A stretch of DNA of 11,939 bases from Treponema sp. (GTDB taxonomy: Bacteria; Spirochaetota; Spirochaetia; Treponematales; Treponemataceae). Every line of letters starts with the position of its first letter. Position 1 is the stretch's first letter. The notes beneath the pieces are model-generated. The model was not told where the DNA came from. It made no database searches and saw nothing but the letters and a program-made list of their open reading frames with translations. Where the stretch lies: NCBI GenBank assembly GCA_016282455.1, contig JAEEKM010000051.1:1-11939 (forward strand), written 5' to 3'. Both the position numbers and the translations under genes were made by a program. Below are positions 1 through 5,557 of this stretch, piece by piece.

Positions 1-38
1 TAATAAAGTGTTTAATTTAACTATACAGAGGTGTAGTA

Positions 39-47
39 GGGGGGGGG
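39..47. repeat. G9 homopolymer tract
   Basis: A run of nine G residues lies in otherwise very AT-rich non-coding DNA (positions 1-124 hold no gene that I can see). On the minus strand it is a C9 tract followed 13 nt later by TATAGT (20-25), a 5/6 match to a -10 box, so it could sit in the -35/spacer region of a leftward promoter for a gene outside the window. Homopolymeric G tracts upstream of promoters are known to vary in length and change expression in Treponema pallidum. That the same happens here is inference. Confidence 0.5.
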
Positions 48-124
48 TAAAAGTTAAATTGATGTATTTTTTATACAACATAAATTGATTTAATAATAAT
101 TGTAGAAACTTGTCAAGCATTTTG

Positions 125-772
125 TTATTCATCCAGCAGCCACCCTTCATCCACTCCGCGCTGGAGGTTTTTTTCTACCCAGGGCCAGAGGGTGGGCATG
201 GTGCGGCGGATGATGTCCTGGCGGGCGAGGACTGAGGATTTTTTTACGTGGCTTTCGCGCCAGGTGTAGCCTTGGGTGAGGGTGTTGTGCAAGAGGGGCT
301 GAAGGCTGTCGAGACTTGAGGCATACATGGCGTCTGGGGTTTGGGCTTGGTCAAATTCTTCCCAGAGAGAACGTATTTCTTTTGCCTGGTCTTGGGGGAG
401 TAGGGCAAAGAGTTTGTCGGCGGCGGCTTTTTCGCGCTGGGCTTTACTTTCGTTTCCTTTTGTGTTGTAGGCGAAGGTGTCTCCTGCGTAAATTTCAATC
501 AGGTCATGTACCACAACCATTTTTACAACACGGCCTACATCCGGCGGGTTAACGCAATATTCTGCAAAAAGCTGTGCCATTACCGCAATGTGCCAGGAAT
601 GTTCTGCATCATTTTCCCTGCGGCTCTGGTCAATTAAAACGGTTCGGCGGGCAATGTGGGTCATGCGGTCAATTGCGGCAACAAAACGCATCTGGGCATC
701 AAAGCGTTCGTTCCCAAGGGGAAGATAGTTTTTTTCAAAAATGTTAAGTTCGTCTGTGTTTTCCGTTTCCAT
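125..772 (-). CDS. HD-domain hydrolase, YfbR/HDDC2-like (probable 5'-deoxynucleotidase)
   Basis: This 215-residue cytoplasmic protein belongs to the HD phosphohydrolase superfamily. The metal-binding motif is complete: H58 in ENDAEHSWH, H89-D90 in VVHDLIEIYAGD with E93 and D98, and D155 in the SLDSL helix. The ENDAEHSW and HDLIEIYAGD motifs are typical of YfbR/HDDC2 proteins, which remove phosphate from deoxynucleoside 5'-monophosphates. The exact substrate here is inferred. The start is 3 bp after the PI-PLC stop codon, so the two genes are probably co-transcribed. There is no clear Shine-Dalgarno sequence, and a TATAAT sequence ends only 2 nt before the ATG. The 3' two thirds of the gene are richer in GC (roughly 55% over 125-480) than most of the window. 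No convincing terminator follows. Confidence 0.85.
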   Translation of the reverse strand: METENTDELNIFEKNYLPLGNERFDAQMRFVAAIDRMTHIARRTVLIDQSRRENDAEHSWHIAVMAQLFAEYCVNPPDVGRVVKMVVVHDLIEIYAGDTFAYNTKGNESKAQREKAAADKLFALLPQDQAKEIRSLWEEFDQAQTPDAMYASSLDSLQPLLHNTLTQGYTWRESHVKKSSVLARQDIIRRTMPTLWPWVEKNLQRGVDEGWLLDE

Positions 773-775
773 AAA

Positions 776-1816
776 TTATATTCCGTTTGCAGTCCAGATG
801 TGATGTGCAATTTCTTCCGTGGCAAAATCTACGACAATGATTCCGCTCTGGTAGGGAATGTCTGTTTTGAGAATTTCTTTGTTGATTTTTTTTGCGTATG
901 CTACAGGATGACTCAAGCTTCCTCCGCCAGAAGTGCTTGTGAAGTTTATACGAAGATTGTCGGGTGAATTAAAATCAGTGGAACTTTTTTCCAGCATGAT
1001 TTTAAATGCATTCACTTTGTCATCCGGCCAGTACTTGTACCTGTCCTGCATGAAAAGTTTTGCGCTGGAGTTTTCTGTTTTGTAAATGTCAGTTATTTCA
1101 ATCGGGTCAGAAAGAACTTCTTTGTTGTTCTGTTCACTCCAGTTTAAGGTTAGACCAAAACCTTCTTCTTTTGTAAAGCGGGAACAGAGAACTATTTTTC
1201 CACGAACTTCTCCCAGTGTGGGAATTCGGTTTTCTGTGTACCATAAGTCCGGTGCTTTTTGAATGTGATTCATTAACGTGTCTGCAAATACTTCCAGATT
1301 GTCGGAAGAGTTTTCTGCCTTAACGCAGAAGATAATTGTTTCGCTGGGGTTCATGGCAAGAAACTTGTAAATGTCTGCAAGAACATGTCCTATGAGCATA
1401 TCTCTTGCACCAAAGAGGCGGGAGTCCAGTTTGCAGTTTCCGAATGCATGAATGTAATGGAAAGTGGGACTTCCGCTTTTCTGAGGGTAGAGGGCAAGCC
1501 TCATGTCAAGGTAACGGTAGCCGTTATTCAATTGTGCTTCTATTGAAGAGGACTGGCACTTTAAAAAATAAGAGGGGAAAATGTTCTGCGTTGCGCTGTC
1601 ATGGGTGCCGGGGATTGTAATCTGCGAAAGAGGTGTCTGGTCTGGAAGGTAGGACATCCAGCTGCGGGAGTCCTGCAGGCGAGAAATGTTTGTTCTTTTT
1701 TCATGCCTGAATCTTATTCCACGTGCCAAGTCTAAAACTACAATTAATACAATGATTGCGGTCAAAATGGTGAGGAATATTTTTCCTGCTTTGGATTTTT
1801 CTTTTGCGTTCTTCAT
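776..1816 (-). CDS. membrane-anchored PI-PLC X-domain phosphodiesterase
   Basis: This 346-residue protein has a single N-terminal hydrophobic segment at about residues 12-30, preceded by a Lys-rich stretch. It is probably an uncleaved anchor placing the rest outside the cytoplasmic membrane. The remainder is a bacterial phosphatidylinositol-specific phospholipase C X domain: ITIPGTHDSAT (H72, D73), YRYLDMRL (D104, R106), HYIHAFGN (H123), NPSETIIF, and the late IIVVDF strand. H72 and H123 match the two catalytic histidines of the family (H32 and H82 in the Bacillus cereus enzyme). The family cleaves phosphoinositides or GPI anchors without calcium, but the bacterial substrate cannot be read from sequence. 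It is the first gene of a unit with the HD hydrolase. No Shine-Dalgarno is seen; a -10-like TATCAT lies 6 nt before the ATG, suggesting a leaderless transcript. Confidence 0.85.
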   Translation of the reverse strand: MKNAKEKSKAGKIFLTILTAIIVLIVVLDLARGIRFRHEKRTNISRLQDSRSWMSYLPDQTPLSQITIPGTHDSATQNIFPSYFLKCQSSSIEAQLNNGYRYLDMRLALYPQKSGSPTFHYIHAFGNCKLDSRLFGARDMLIGHVLADIYKFLAMNPSETIIFCVKAENSSDNLEVFADTLMNHIQKAPDLWYTENRIPTLGEVRGKIVLCSRFTKEEGFGLTLNWSEQNNKEVLSDPIEITDIYKTENSSAKLFMQDRYKYWPDDKVNAFKIMLEKSSTDFNSPDNLRINFTSTSGGGSLSHPVAYAKKINKEILKTDIPYQSGIIVVDFATEEIAHHIWTANGI

Positions 1817-1822
1817 GAATAC

Positions 1823-1851
1823 ATGATAACACGGAATAGATGTTTGGGCAA
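1823..1851 (-). promoter_or_regulatory. promoter of the PI-PLC/HD unit (probably leaderless)
   Basis: On the minus strand, TTGCCC (1846-1851, 4/6 to the -35 consensus) is separated by 17 bp from TATCAT (1823-1828, 5/6 to the -10 consensus). The -10 box ends 6 nt before the ATG at 1816, so transcription would begin at or next to the start codon. This is a prediction from spacing only. Confidence 0.45.
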
Positions 1852-1868
1852 ATTTTTGAAAGATGCAT

Positions 1869-1958
1869 GAGCCCGGCGTGGAGGGGCTGGACTGCCTGCA
1901 GGCCAGTTGCGGAGCAATGACCGTGAGGGAACCCCGGAAGGCCGTGTGTGAGGAGCAT
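1869..1958. other. GC-rich intergenic island (possible structured RNA or dispersed repeat)
   Basis: About 90 bp with roughly 68% G+C lies between AT-rich flanks in the 250-bp gap between the PI-PLC start and the transporter stop. It contains the perfect 10-bp palindrome GCCTGCAGGC (1894-1903), nested in a wider ACTG...CAGT inverted repeat (1891-1907), plus a GGGAACCC hairpin-like segment near 1928. The reading frames that cross it look like chance ORFs with no recognisable domain. The sharp composition edges suggest a discrete element, such as a non-coding RNA gene or a short interspersed repeat. I cannot identify the family. Confidence 0.4.
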
Positions 1959-2005
1959 GTATGTTTTGATTTTTGAATGAAAGGATTTTAAAAAAATTGG
2001 CGTTC

Positions 2006-2043
2006 AAAAAAATACCCATGACTGAATTAATTCAATCACGGGT
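2006..2043 (-). terminator. intrinsic terminator of the OFA transporter gene
   Basis: A 30-nt near-perfect palindrome (2014-2043) starts 24 bp past the transporter stop codon. On the minus strand it is followed at once by A then T7 (2006-2012). The two imperfect positions become G-U wobble pairs in the minus-strand RNA but A-C mismatches in the plus-strand RNA. The 15-bp stem therefore forms fully only in the transporter transcript, which fixes the direction of the terminator. Confidence 0.85.
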
Positions 2044-2066
2044 ACAAGCATTTTTTTGTTTATGGA

Positions 2067-3374
2067 TTAGTCTTTATGCTCTGCGCTTGGTTTTCTTACC
2101 AGGAAGATGCTGAGTAAAAGTGCCACCACATAAAGTACACCGGTTGCATAAAGCACTGTCTGGTATCCGGTTGGGTTTACCATTACTCCGTTTACTTCTT
2201 TGAGTGAGTCCTGTCCGAAGTGGTTTACAATCCATGTGGCAAGCTGGTTTCCGGAGAGTCCTGCGAATGCCCATGCACTTAATGTGATTCCGTGAATTGC
2301 ACTGATGTTTCCCATGCCGTAGTGGTCGTGAAGAAGTGTTGGTACGTTTGAGAATCCTCCGCCGTAGCCTGCGTTTACCACGAAGATAAGTGCCAGTACC
2401 AGGATGATGAGAAGGATGTTTCCGTTTCCGTTTTTGATTCCGTTTGTTGCAAGAACTACTGCTGTGAATGCAATTGAAAGACAGAAGATAATTTTGTACA
2501 TGGTGTTGCGGTCTTTAAGGTGGTCGGCCCATGCAGAGAAGCCCAGACGTCCGCCTGCGTTAAAGATTGCGCTTATTGTAGAAATGATTCCGATTGCACT
2601 TCCAAGACCAATGCACTTTACAATCATTTTTTCCTGACTGATGATGGCAAGACCACAGGTGATGTTAATATAGAACATGAGCCAGATGCCGATGTAGTTG
2701 GAAATGGGTTTTGTCTTGAGGGTGGCGATGATTCCGTCTTCCTTGCTCTTTGTCTGTGGTTCAACCCAGTCAGCGGGTTTTGCAAGAAGAAGGTGTCCAA
2801 GGAACATCATTACAAAGTAAACGCATGCAAGAATAAGGAACATTTTGTAGATTCCGCCTTCGCCAAGTCCAGTGAGCATTTTCTGCATGATAGGAGAGGC
2901 GATTGCTTTTGCGGCACCAAAACCTGCAACTGCAAGTCCTGTGGCAAGACCCTTTGTGTCCTTGAACCAGAGCATGAGGGTTTTTACAGGAGAGAGATAA
3001 CCTGTTCCAAGACCAATGCCCATGATAAAGCCGTAGCTTATGTAGATGCCGATAAGTGCAAGGGGGCTTCCTTTGTGTGCTCCGCCGTACCAGATGAAAA
3101 GACCAGTTCCTGCCATGCCGAGTGCAAAGCAGATTGTTGCAATGAGGGAAGATTTGTGGATATTTTTTTCCACGATGTTTCCCATGAAGGCCGCACTCAT
3201 GCCAAGGAAGAAAATGGCAAAGCTGAATGCCCATTCGGTGGCTGCTTTTGAAAAGCCGATGTAGTCTGCAATTTCCTGACTGAAGATTGACCAGCAGTAA
3301 ACAGTACCGATGGAGCAGTGAAGTAGAAGGGCGGGAATAGCACCGCGGATCCATTTGTTCTGAATGTTTTTCAT
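2067..3374 (-). CDS. OFA-family MFS transporter (oxalate/formate antiporter-like)
   Basis: This 435-residue polytopic membrane protein has about 12 hydrophobic segments and is an OFA-type member of the major facilitator superfamily. Family hallmarks are the N-terminal LLLHCSIGTVYCWSIFS segment, the glycine-rich GIGLGTGYLSPVKTL stretch, the cytoplasmic LWFKDTKGLATGLAVAGFG loop at about residues 135-155, and NAGGRLGFSAWADHLKDRN at the start of the second half. OFA proteins exchange small carboxylates such as oxalate and formate, but many members have other or unknown substrates, so the cargo is not assigned. Residues that confer oxalate specificity could not be judged. The start is supported by AAGGA (minus strand, 3381-3385) 6 nt before the ATG and by a strong upstream promoter. 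The gene appears to be monocistronic, with its own terminator. Confidence 0.88.
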   Translation of the reverse strand: MKNIQNKWIRGAIPALLLHCSIGTVYCWSIFSQEIADYIGFSKAATEWAFSFAIFFLGMSAAFMGNIVEKNIHKSSLIATICFALGMAGTGLFIWYGGAHKGSPLALIGIYISYGFIMGIGLGTGYLSPVKTLMLWFKDTKGLATGLAVAGFGAAKAIASPIMQKMLTGLGEGGIYKMFLILACVYFVMMFLGHLLLAKPADWVEPQTKSKEDGIIATLKTKPISNYIGIWLMFYINITCGLAIISQEKMIVKCIGLGSAIGIISTISAIFNAGGRLGFSAWADHLKDRNTMYKIIFCLSIAFTAVVLATNGIKNGNGNILLIILVLALIFVVNAGYGGGFSNVPTLLHDHYGMGNISAIHGITLSAWAFAGLSGNQLATWIVNHFGQDSLKEVNGVMVNPTGYQTVLYATGVLYVVALLLSIFLVRKPSAEHKD

Positions 3375-3408
3375 GATATGTCCTTAACAAAAAAACTTTT
3401 GTTTTCCT

Positions 3409-3437
3409 ATTATATAGATGATTTTAAATATAGACAA
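3409..3437 (-). promoter_or_regulatory. promoter of the OFA transporter gene
   Basis: On the minus strand TTGTCT (3432-3437) is followed after exactly 17 bp by a perfect TATAAT (3409-3414). The predicted leader is about 28 nt and carries the AAGGA ribosome binding site. This is one of the two best promoter matches in the window. Confidence 0.75.
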
Positions 3438-3451
3438 GTTGTATTTATATT

Positions 3452-3630
3452 TTGAGGAAACAGACACTACACTCCCGTGGCATCTGTCATGGGGCCTGTC
3501 ACGATTGTAGGCGATTTCTTTCCGGACAGATTATTATAAACCCACAATCTGGTTTTAATTCTTGTTCATACTGCGGCTACAAAGTGACACCCATGTCAGC
3601 TGCCACTCCGTTTCGTGTCAGTTTCCTCAA
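3452..3630. repeat. 179-bp imperfect inverted-repeat element with 16-bp ends
   Basis: The left end, TTGAGGAAACAGACAC (3452-3467), matches the inverse of the right end (3615-3630) at 15 of 16 positions. Similarity continues inward for about 58 bp per arm through blocks GTGGCA, CTG, CATGGG, GTCAC and TTGTAG, interrupted by one- to four-base mismatches. The centre has its own stem, CAGATT (3527-3532) with AATCTG (3546-3551). The whole element could fold into one long hairpin, fitting a MITE-like element or a structured RNA gene. It lies between the OFA promoter and the barnase promoter. No clear target-site duplication or transposase is seen. A 61-codon TTG-start ORF spans it; see the rejected items. 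Confidence 0.65.
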
Positions 3631-3671
3631 TATGTAAATATTTATGATATTATACCAAACAAATCTTCTTC

Positions 3672-3700
3672 TTGTTTTGTGTAAGAAAAGAAGGTATACT
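3672..3700 (+). promoter_or_regulatory. promoter of the barnase/barstar-ABC unit
   Basis: TTGTTT (3672-3677) is separated by 17 bp from TATACT (3695-3700, 5/6 to the -10 consensus). This gives a leader of roughly 24 nt that holds AGGAG (3720-3724), a Shine-Dalgarno sequence 6 nt before the GTG start at 3731. Confidence 0.65.
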
Positions 3701-3730
3701 TTTTTCTGACTTGTATTTCAGGAGATTCGT

Positions 3731-4384
3731 GTGAAAAAGAACTGGTTTAAAATACTTTTGGTTGCTGCTCTTCTTGTGGGCGGACTTTTATTTCTTGTCA
3801 GGTACAAAAAAAACGGCGGGGATATTGGTGAACTTGCGGGGCAGGCGGTTCAGGTTTTAAGTGATTCTGTTCAAAATGAAAGTTCTGATGACCAGGTGCT
3901 CCCTGTCGAGAACACACCATCTGTAACCCAAACTGTACCCCTTGAAGAAGTAACTGTAACCCAAAAAGAAGACGGATTCCTTGTTTCTGTTAAGGGTGAA
4001 GAAGACCACTTTTACAAAAAAGATGCTGTTAAAAAAGACGGCACTTATGATTCCCGCGACAAGGTTGCAATTTACCTCTACAGGTTCAAAAGCCTTCCTT
4101 CCAATTACATTACAAAGACTGAGGCTAAGGAACTTGGCTGGCAGGGCGGCGGACTTGATTCTTTTGCAAAGGGAAAAAGCATTGGTGGTGACAGATTCGG
4201 GAACTTTGAAGGACTTCTCCCCAAAACAAAGGGCAGACAGTATACGGAATGTGATATAGACACTAAAGGTAAAAAGAGCAGGGGTGCAAAGCGGCTTGTT
4301 TTTTCAAACGACGGGCTCATTTATTATACCAGTGACCACTATGAAAATTTTACGGAACTTTCTGTAAAAGAAGCAGAGGAGTAA
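3731..4384 (+). CDS. barnase-like (N1/T1 family) ribonuclease with membrane anchor
   Basis: This 217-residue protein starts at GTG, chosen because AGGAG lies 6 nt upstream. Residues 5-23 are hydrophobic and form a signal anchor or signal peptide; no cleavage site or lipobox cysteine is obvious. A low-complexity acidic linker (about 30-70) precedes the C-terminal ribonuclease domain (about 110-210). That domain is clearly barnase-like: LPSNYITKTEAKELGW (K129), GKSIGGDRFGN, YTECDI (E173 = barnase E73), R184 and R188 (= R83, R87), and the SDHYENF motif (H203 = H102). All catalytic positions are present, so the enzyme should be active on single-stranded RNA once outside the cytoplasm. It is followed after 1 bp by a gene whose N-terminal domain is barstar, the classic inhibitor, so the two form a toxin-inhibitor pair with fused immunity. 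Confidence 0.93.
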   Translation: MKKNWFKILLVAALLVGGLLFLVRYKKNGGDIGELAGQAVQVLSDSVQNESSDDQVLPVENTPSVTQTVPLEEVTVTQKEDGFLVSVKGEEDHFYKKDAVKKDGTYDSRDKVAIYLYRFKSLPSNYITKTEAKELGWQGGGLDSFAKGKSIGGDRFGNFEGLLPKTKGRQYTECDIDTKGKKSRGAKRLVFSNDGLIYYTSDHYENFTELSVKEAEE

Positions 4385-4385
4385 C

Positions 4386-5531
4386 ATGGACTTTACCCTT
4401 GATTTTTCTCATGTAACTACTAAAGAAGAGCTTCACGCCCTGCTAAAAAAAACTCTCCCTTTACCGGATTATTATGGTAACAATCTTGATTCCCTTTACG
4501 ATGTGCTTACAGAAGGGCACGAAGAATGGAATGTTACCATAACTAATTGGGAAAAATCAGAAGAAGCACTGGGCAGGTATTTTTTAACTTTTATGGGTAC
4601 ACTTTCTGCTGCTAGAGAAGATGGGGCCAGAATTGGGGTACAGATAGAAAGAAGTGAAAAAAAAAAGGAAAGTGTAAAAAAAAGCCTTGAAGTTGAACAG
4701 GTGAATGCCTTTTGGGGAGACCATGAAGTTTTGCGCAGCATAAGCCTGAAACTTGAATCAGGAGATTTTCATTTTCTAACCGGACCAAACGGCAGCGGTA
4801 AATCTACTTTACTTTCCATAATGGCAGGGGTACAGATTCCAACCTTAAGGGTACAGAAATACGGCTCTCAGAATAAAAAGGGTACAGAAGTACTTCTTGA
4901 GGGTACAGATATAAAGACTTTTTCAAGAAAAATCCTTTCGCAGAAAATAGCCTATCTTTCCCAGTACGAGGAGCGGGTTTGGGATTACAGCGTGAGGGAA
5001 GTGGTTCTTAACGGAAGATTTTGCAGGACAGGATTCAATTCCGGCTTTGTAAAAGAGGATTTTGAGGTGACAGATGCCTGTATGGAGGCAGTGGGCATAA
5101 CGGATCTTTCTGAGCGAAGTGTGCGCAGCCTTTCCGGAGGAGAGTGGCAGAAGGTCAGGATAGCGCGTGCCTTGTGTCAGGAACCGGACTTTATGCTTTT
5201 GGATGAACCTGTTGCCAACCTGGACTTTGGTTTTCAGGATGAACTTTTGACTTTTTTACAAAAACTCTCTTCCTGGAAAAAAATAGGTCTTCTTGTGAGC
5301 ATACATGACTTAAACCTTGCGGCCCGTTTTGCAAAAAAAATGACCCTGCTAAAAAAGATTAACCGTTTGGCTCAGGGGGAAGAACAGTATTTTACGGGAA
5401 GTCCTTCTGAAGTAATGAATGTGGAACTGCTTGAAAAAACTTACGGCACCCCCTTTGCTTCATTCATTCATCCCGGTTTCAATTGTCCTGAAGTGTATGT
5501 GAAGGGTGAAGCCTTAAATAGTGGAAAATAA
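4386..5531 (+). CDS. barstar domain fused to FecE/BtuD-type ABC transporter ATPase
   Basis: This 381-residue protein has two domains. Residues 1-90 are a barstar-family ribonuclease inhibitor: LPDYYGNNLDSLYDVL carries Y29, N33, D35 and D39, the barnase-contact positions, with Y38 where classic barstar has W38. After a lysine-rich linker (91-100), residues 101-381 are a complete ABC ATPase: Walker A GPNGSGKST (133-141), Q-loop YLSQ (Q193), signature LSGGEWQ (249-255), Walker B FMLLDEP (D273, E274), D-loop and H-loop H307. Helical-domain and C-terminal features resemble iron-siderophore/cobalamin importer ATPases. No permease or binding protein is in the window. A likely 12-14-residue insertion follows Walker A (about 153-166). 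Spacing to the barnase stop is 1 bp, with GAGGAG 4 nt before the ATG. Barstar-ABC fusion is not an architecture I know. Recent fusion by deletion or a sequencing indel are the alternatives. Confidence 0.9.
   Translation: MDFTLDFSHVTTKEELHALLKKTLPLPDYYGNNLDSLYDVLTEGHEEWNVTITNWEKSEEALGRYFLTFMGTLSAAREDGARIGVQIERSEKKKESVKKSLEVEQVNAFWGDHEVLRSISLKLESGDFHFLTGPNGSGKSTLLSIMAGVQIPTLRVQKYGSQNKKGTEVLLEGTDIKTFSRKILSQKIAYLSQYEERVWDYSVREVVLNGRFCRTGFNSGFVKEDFEVTDACMEAVGITDLSERSVRSLSGGEWQKVRIARALCQEPDFMLLDEPVANLDFGFQDELLTFLQKLSSWKKIGLLVSIHDLNLAARFAKKMTLLKKINRLAQGEEQYFTGSPSEVMNVELLEKTYGTPFASFIHPGFNCPEVYVKGEALNSGK
4657..4666 (+). other. A10 run in the barstar-ABC linker (possible slippage site)
   Basis: Ten consecutive A residues encode the lysines between the barstar and ABC domains, and an A8 run follows at 4676-4683. 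Loss of one A would end translation after 96 residues and gain of one A after 101, both giving a product of nearly free barstar size (about 90). Runs of nine or more A are established sites of transcriptional slippage in bacteria. Use as such here is inference. Confidence 0.4.
4828..4909 (+). repeat. clustered GGGTACAGA 9-mers in the ABC coding region
   Basis: Exact copies of GGGTACAGA begin at 4828, 4849, 4880 and 4901 (spacings 21, 31, 21), with a fifth at 4636. They are read in two frames, as GVQ/RVQ and as GTE/GTD, so protein constraint does not explain them. They cover the segment between Walker A and the Q-loop that looks longer than in typical FecE-like ATPases. Confidence 0.5.
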
Positions 5532-5550
5532 TATTAAAATGTGCTATAAT
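5522..5550 (+). promoter_or_regulatory. promoter of the GGDEF gene (probably leaderless)
   Basis: TGGAAA (5522-5527, 4/6) is separated by 17 bp from a perfect TATAAT (5545-5550), which ends 7 nt before the ATG at 5558. The -35 box lies inside the last codons of the ABC gene. The predicted start point is at or next to the start codon, and there is no Shine-Dalgarno. Confidence 0.6.
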
Positions 5551-5557
5551 TTTTTGC

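Noticed and set aside
63..77. TGTAT/ATACA hairpin as a terminator for the HD hydrolase gene
   Set aside because: The stem is only five A/T-rich pairs and is not followed by a convincing U tract, so it is too weak to call.
1701..2019. Minus-strand ORFs of 68 and 85 codons crossing the GC-rich island
   Set aside because: They overlap the PI-PLC 5' end or the terminator region, show no domain, and have Pro/His/Arg-rich composition typical of chance frames in GC-rich DNA.
2520..3251. 243-codon plus-strand ORF opposite the transporter gene
   Set aside because: It is antisense to a well-supported OFA transporter and is Cys/His/Lys-rich with no recognisable motif. It is a shadow frame.
3452..3630. 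Integron attC site
   Set aside because: It is an imperfect hairpin of a size somewhat above attC sites, but the right end reads GTTTCCT and lacks the required GTTRRRY core. No integrase or cassette structure is nearby.
3452..3637. 61-codon ORF with a TTG start and CxxC...CxxCG spacing that resembles a zinc ribbon
   Set aside because: It coincides almost exactly with the inverted-repeat element and begins on its first base. It has no Shine-Dalgarno, and the repeat structure explains the sequence better. A real small zinc-ribbon gene is not fully excluded.
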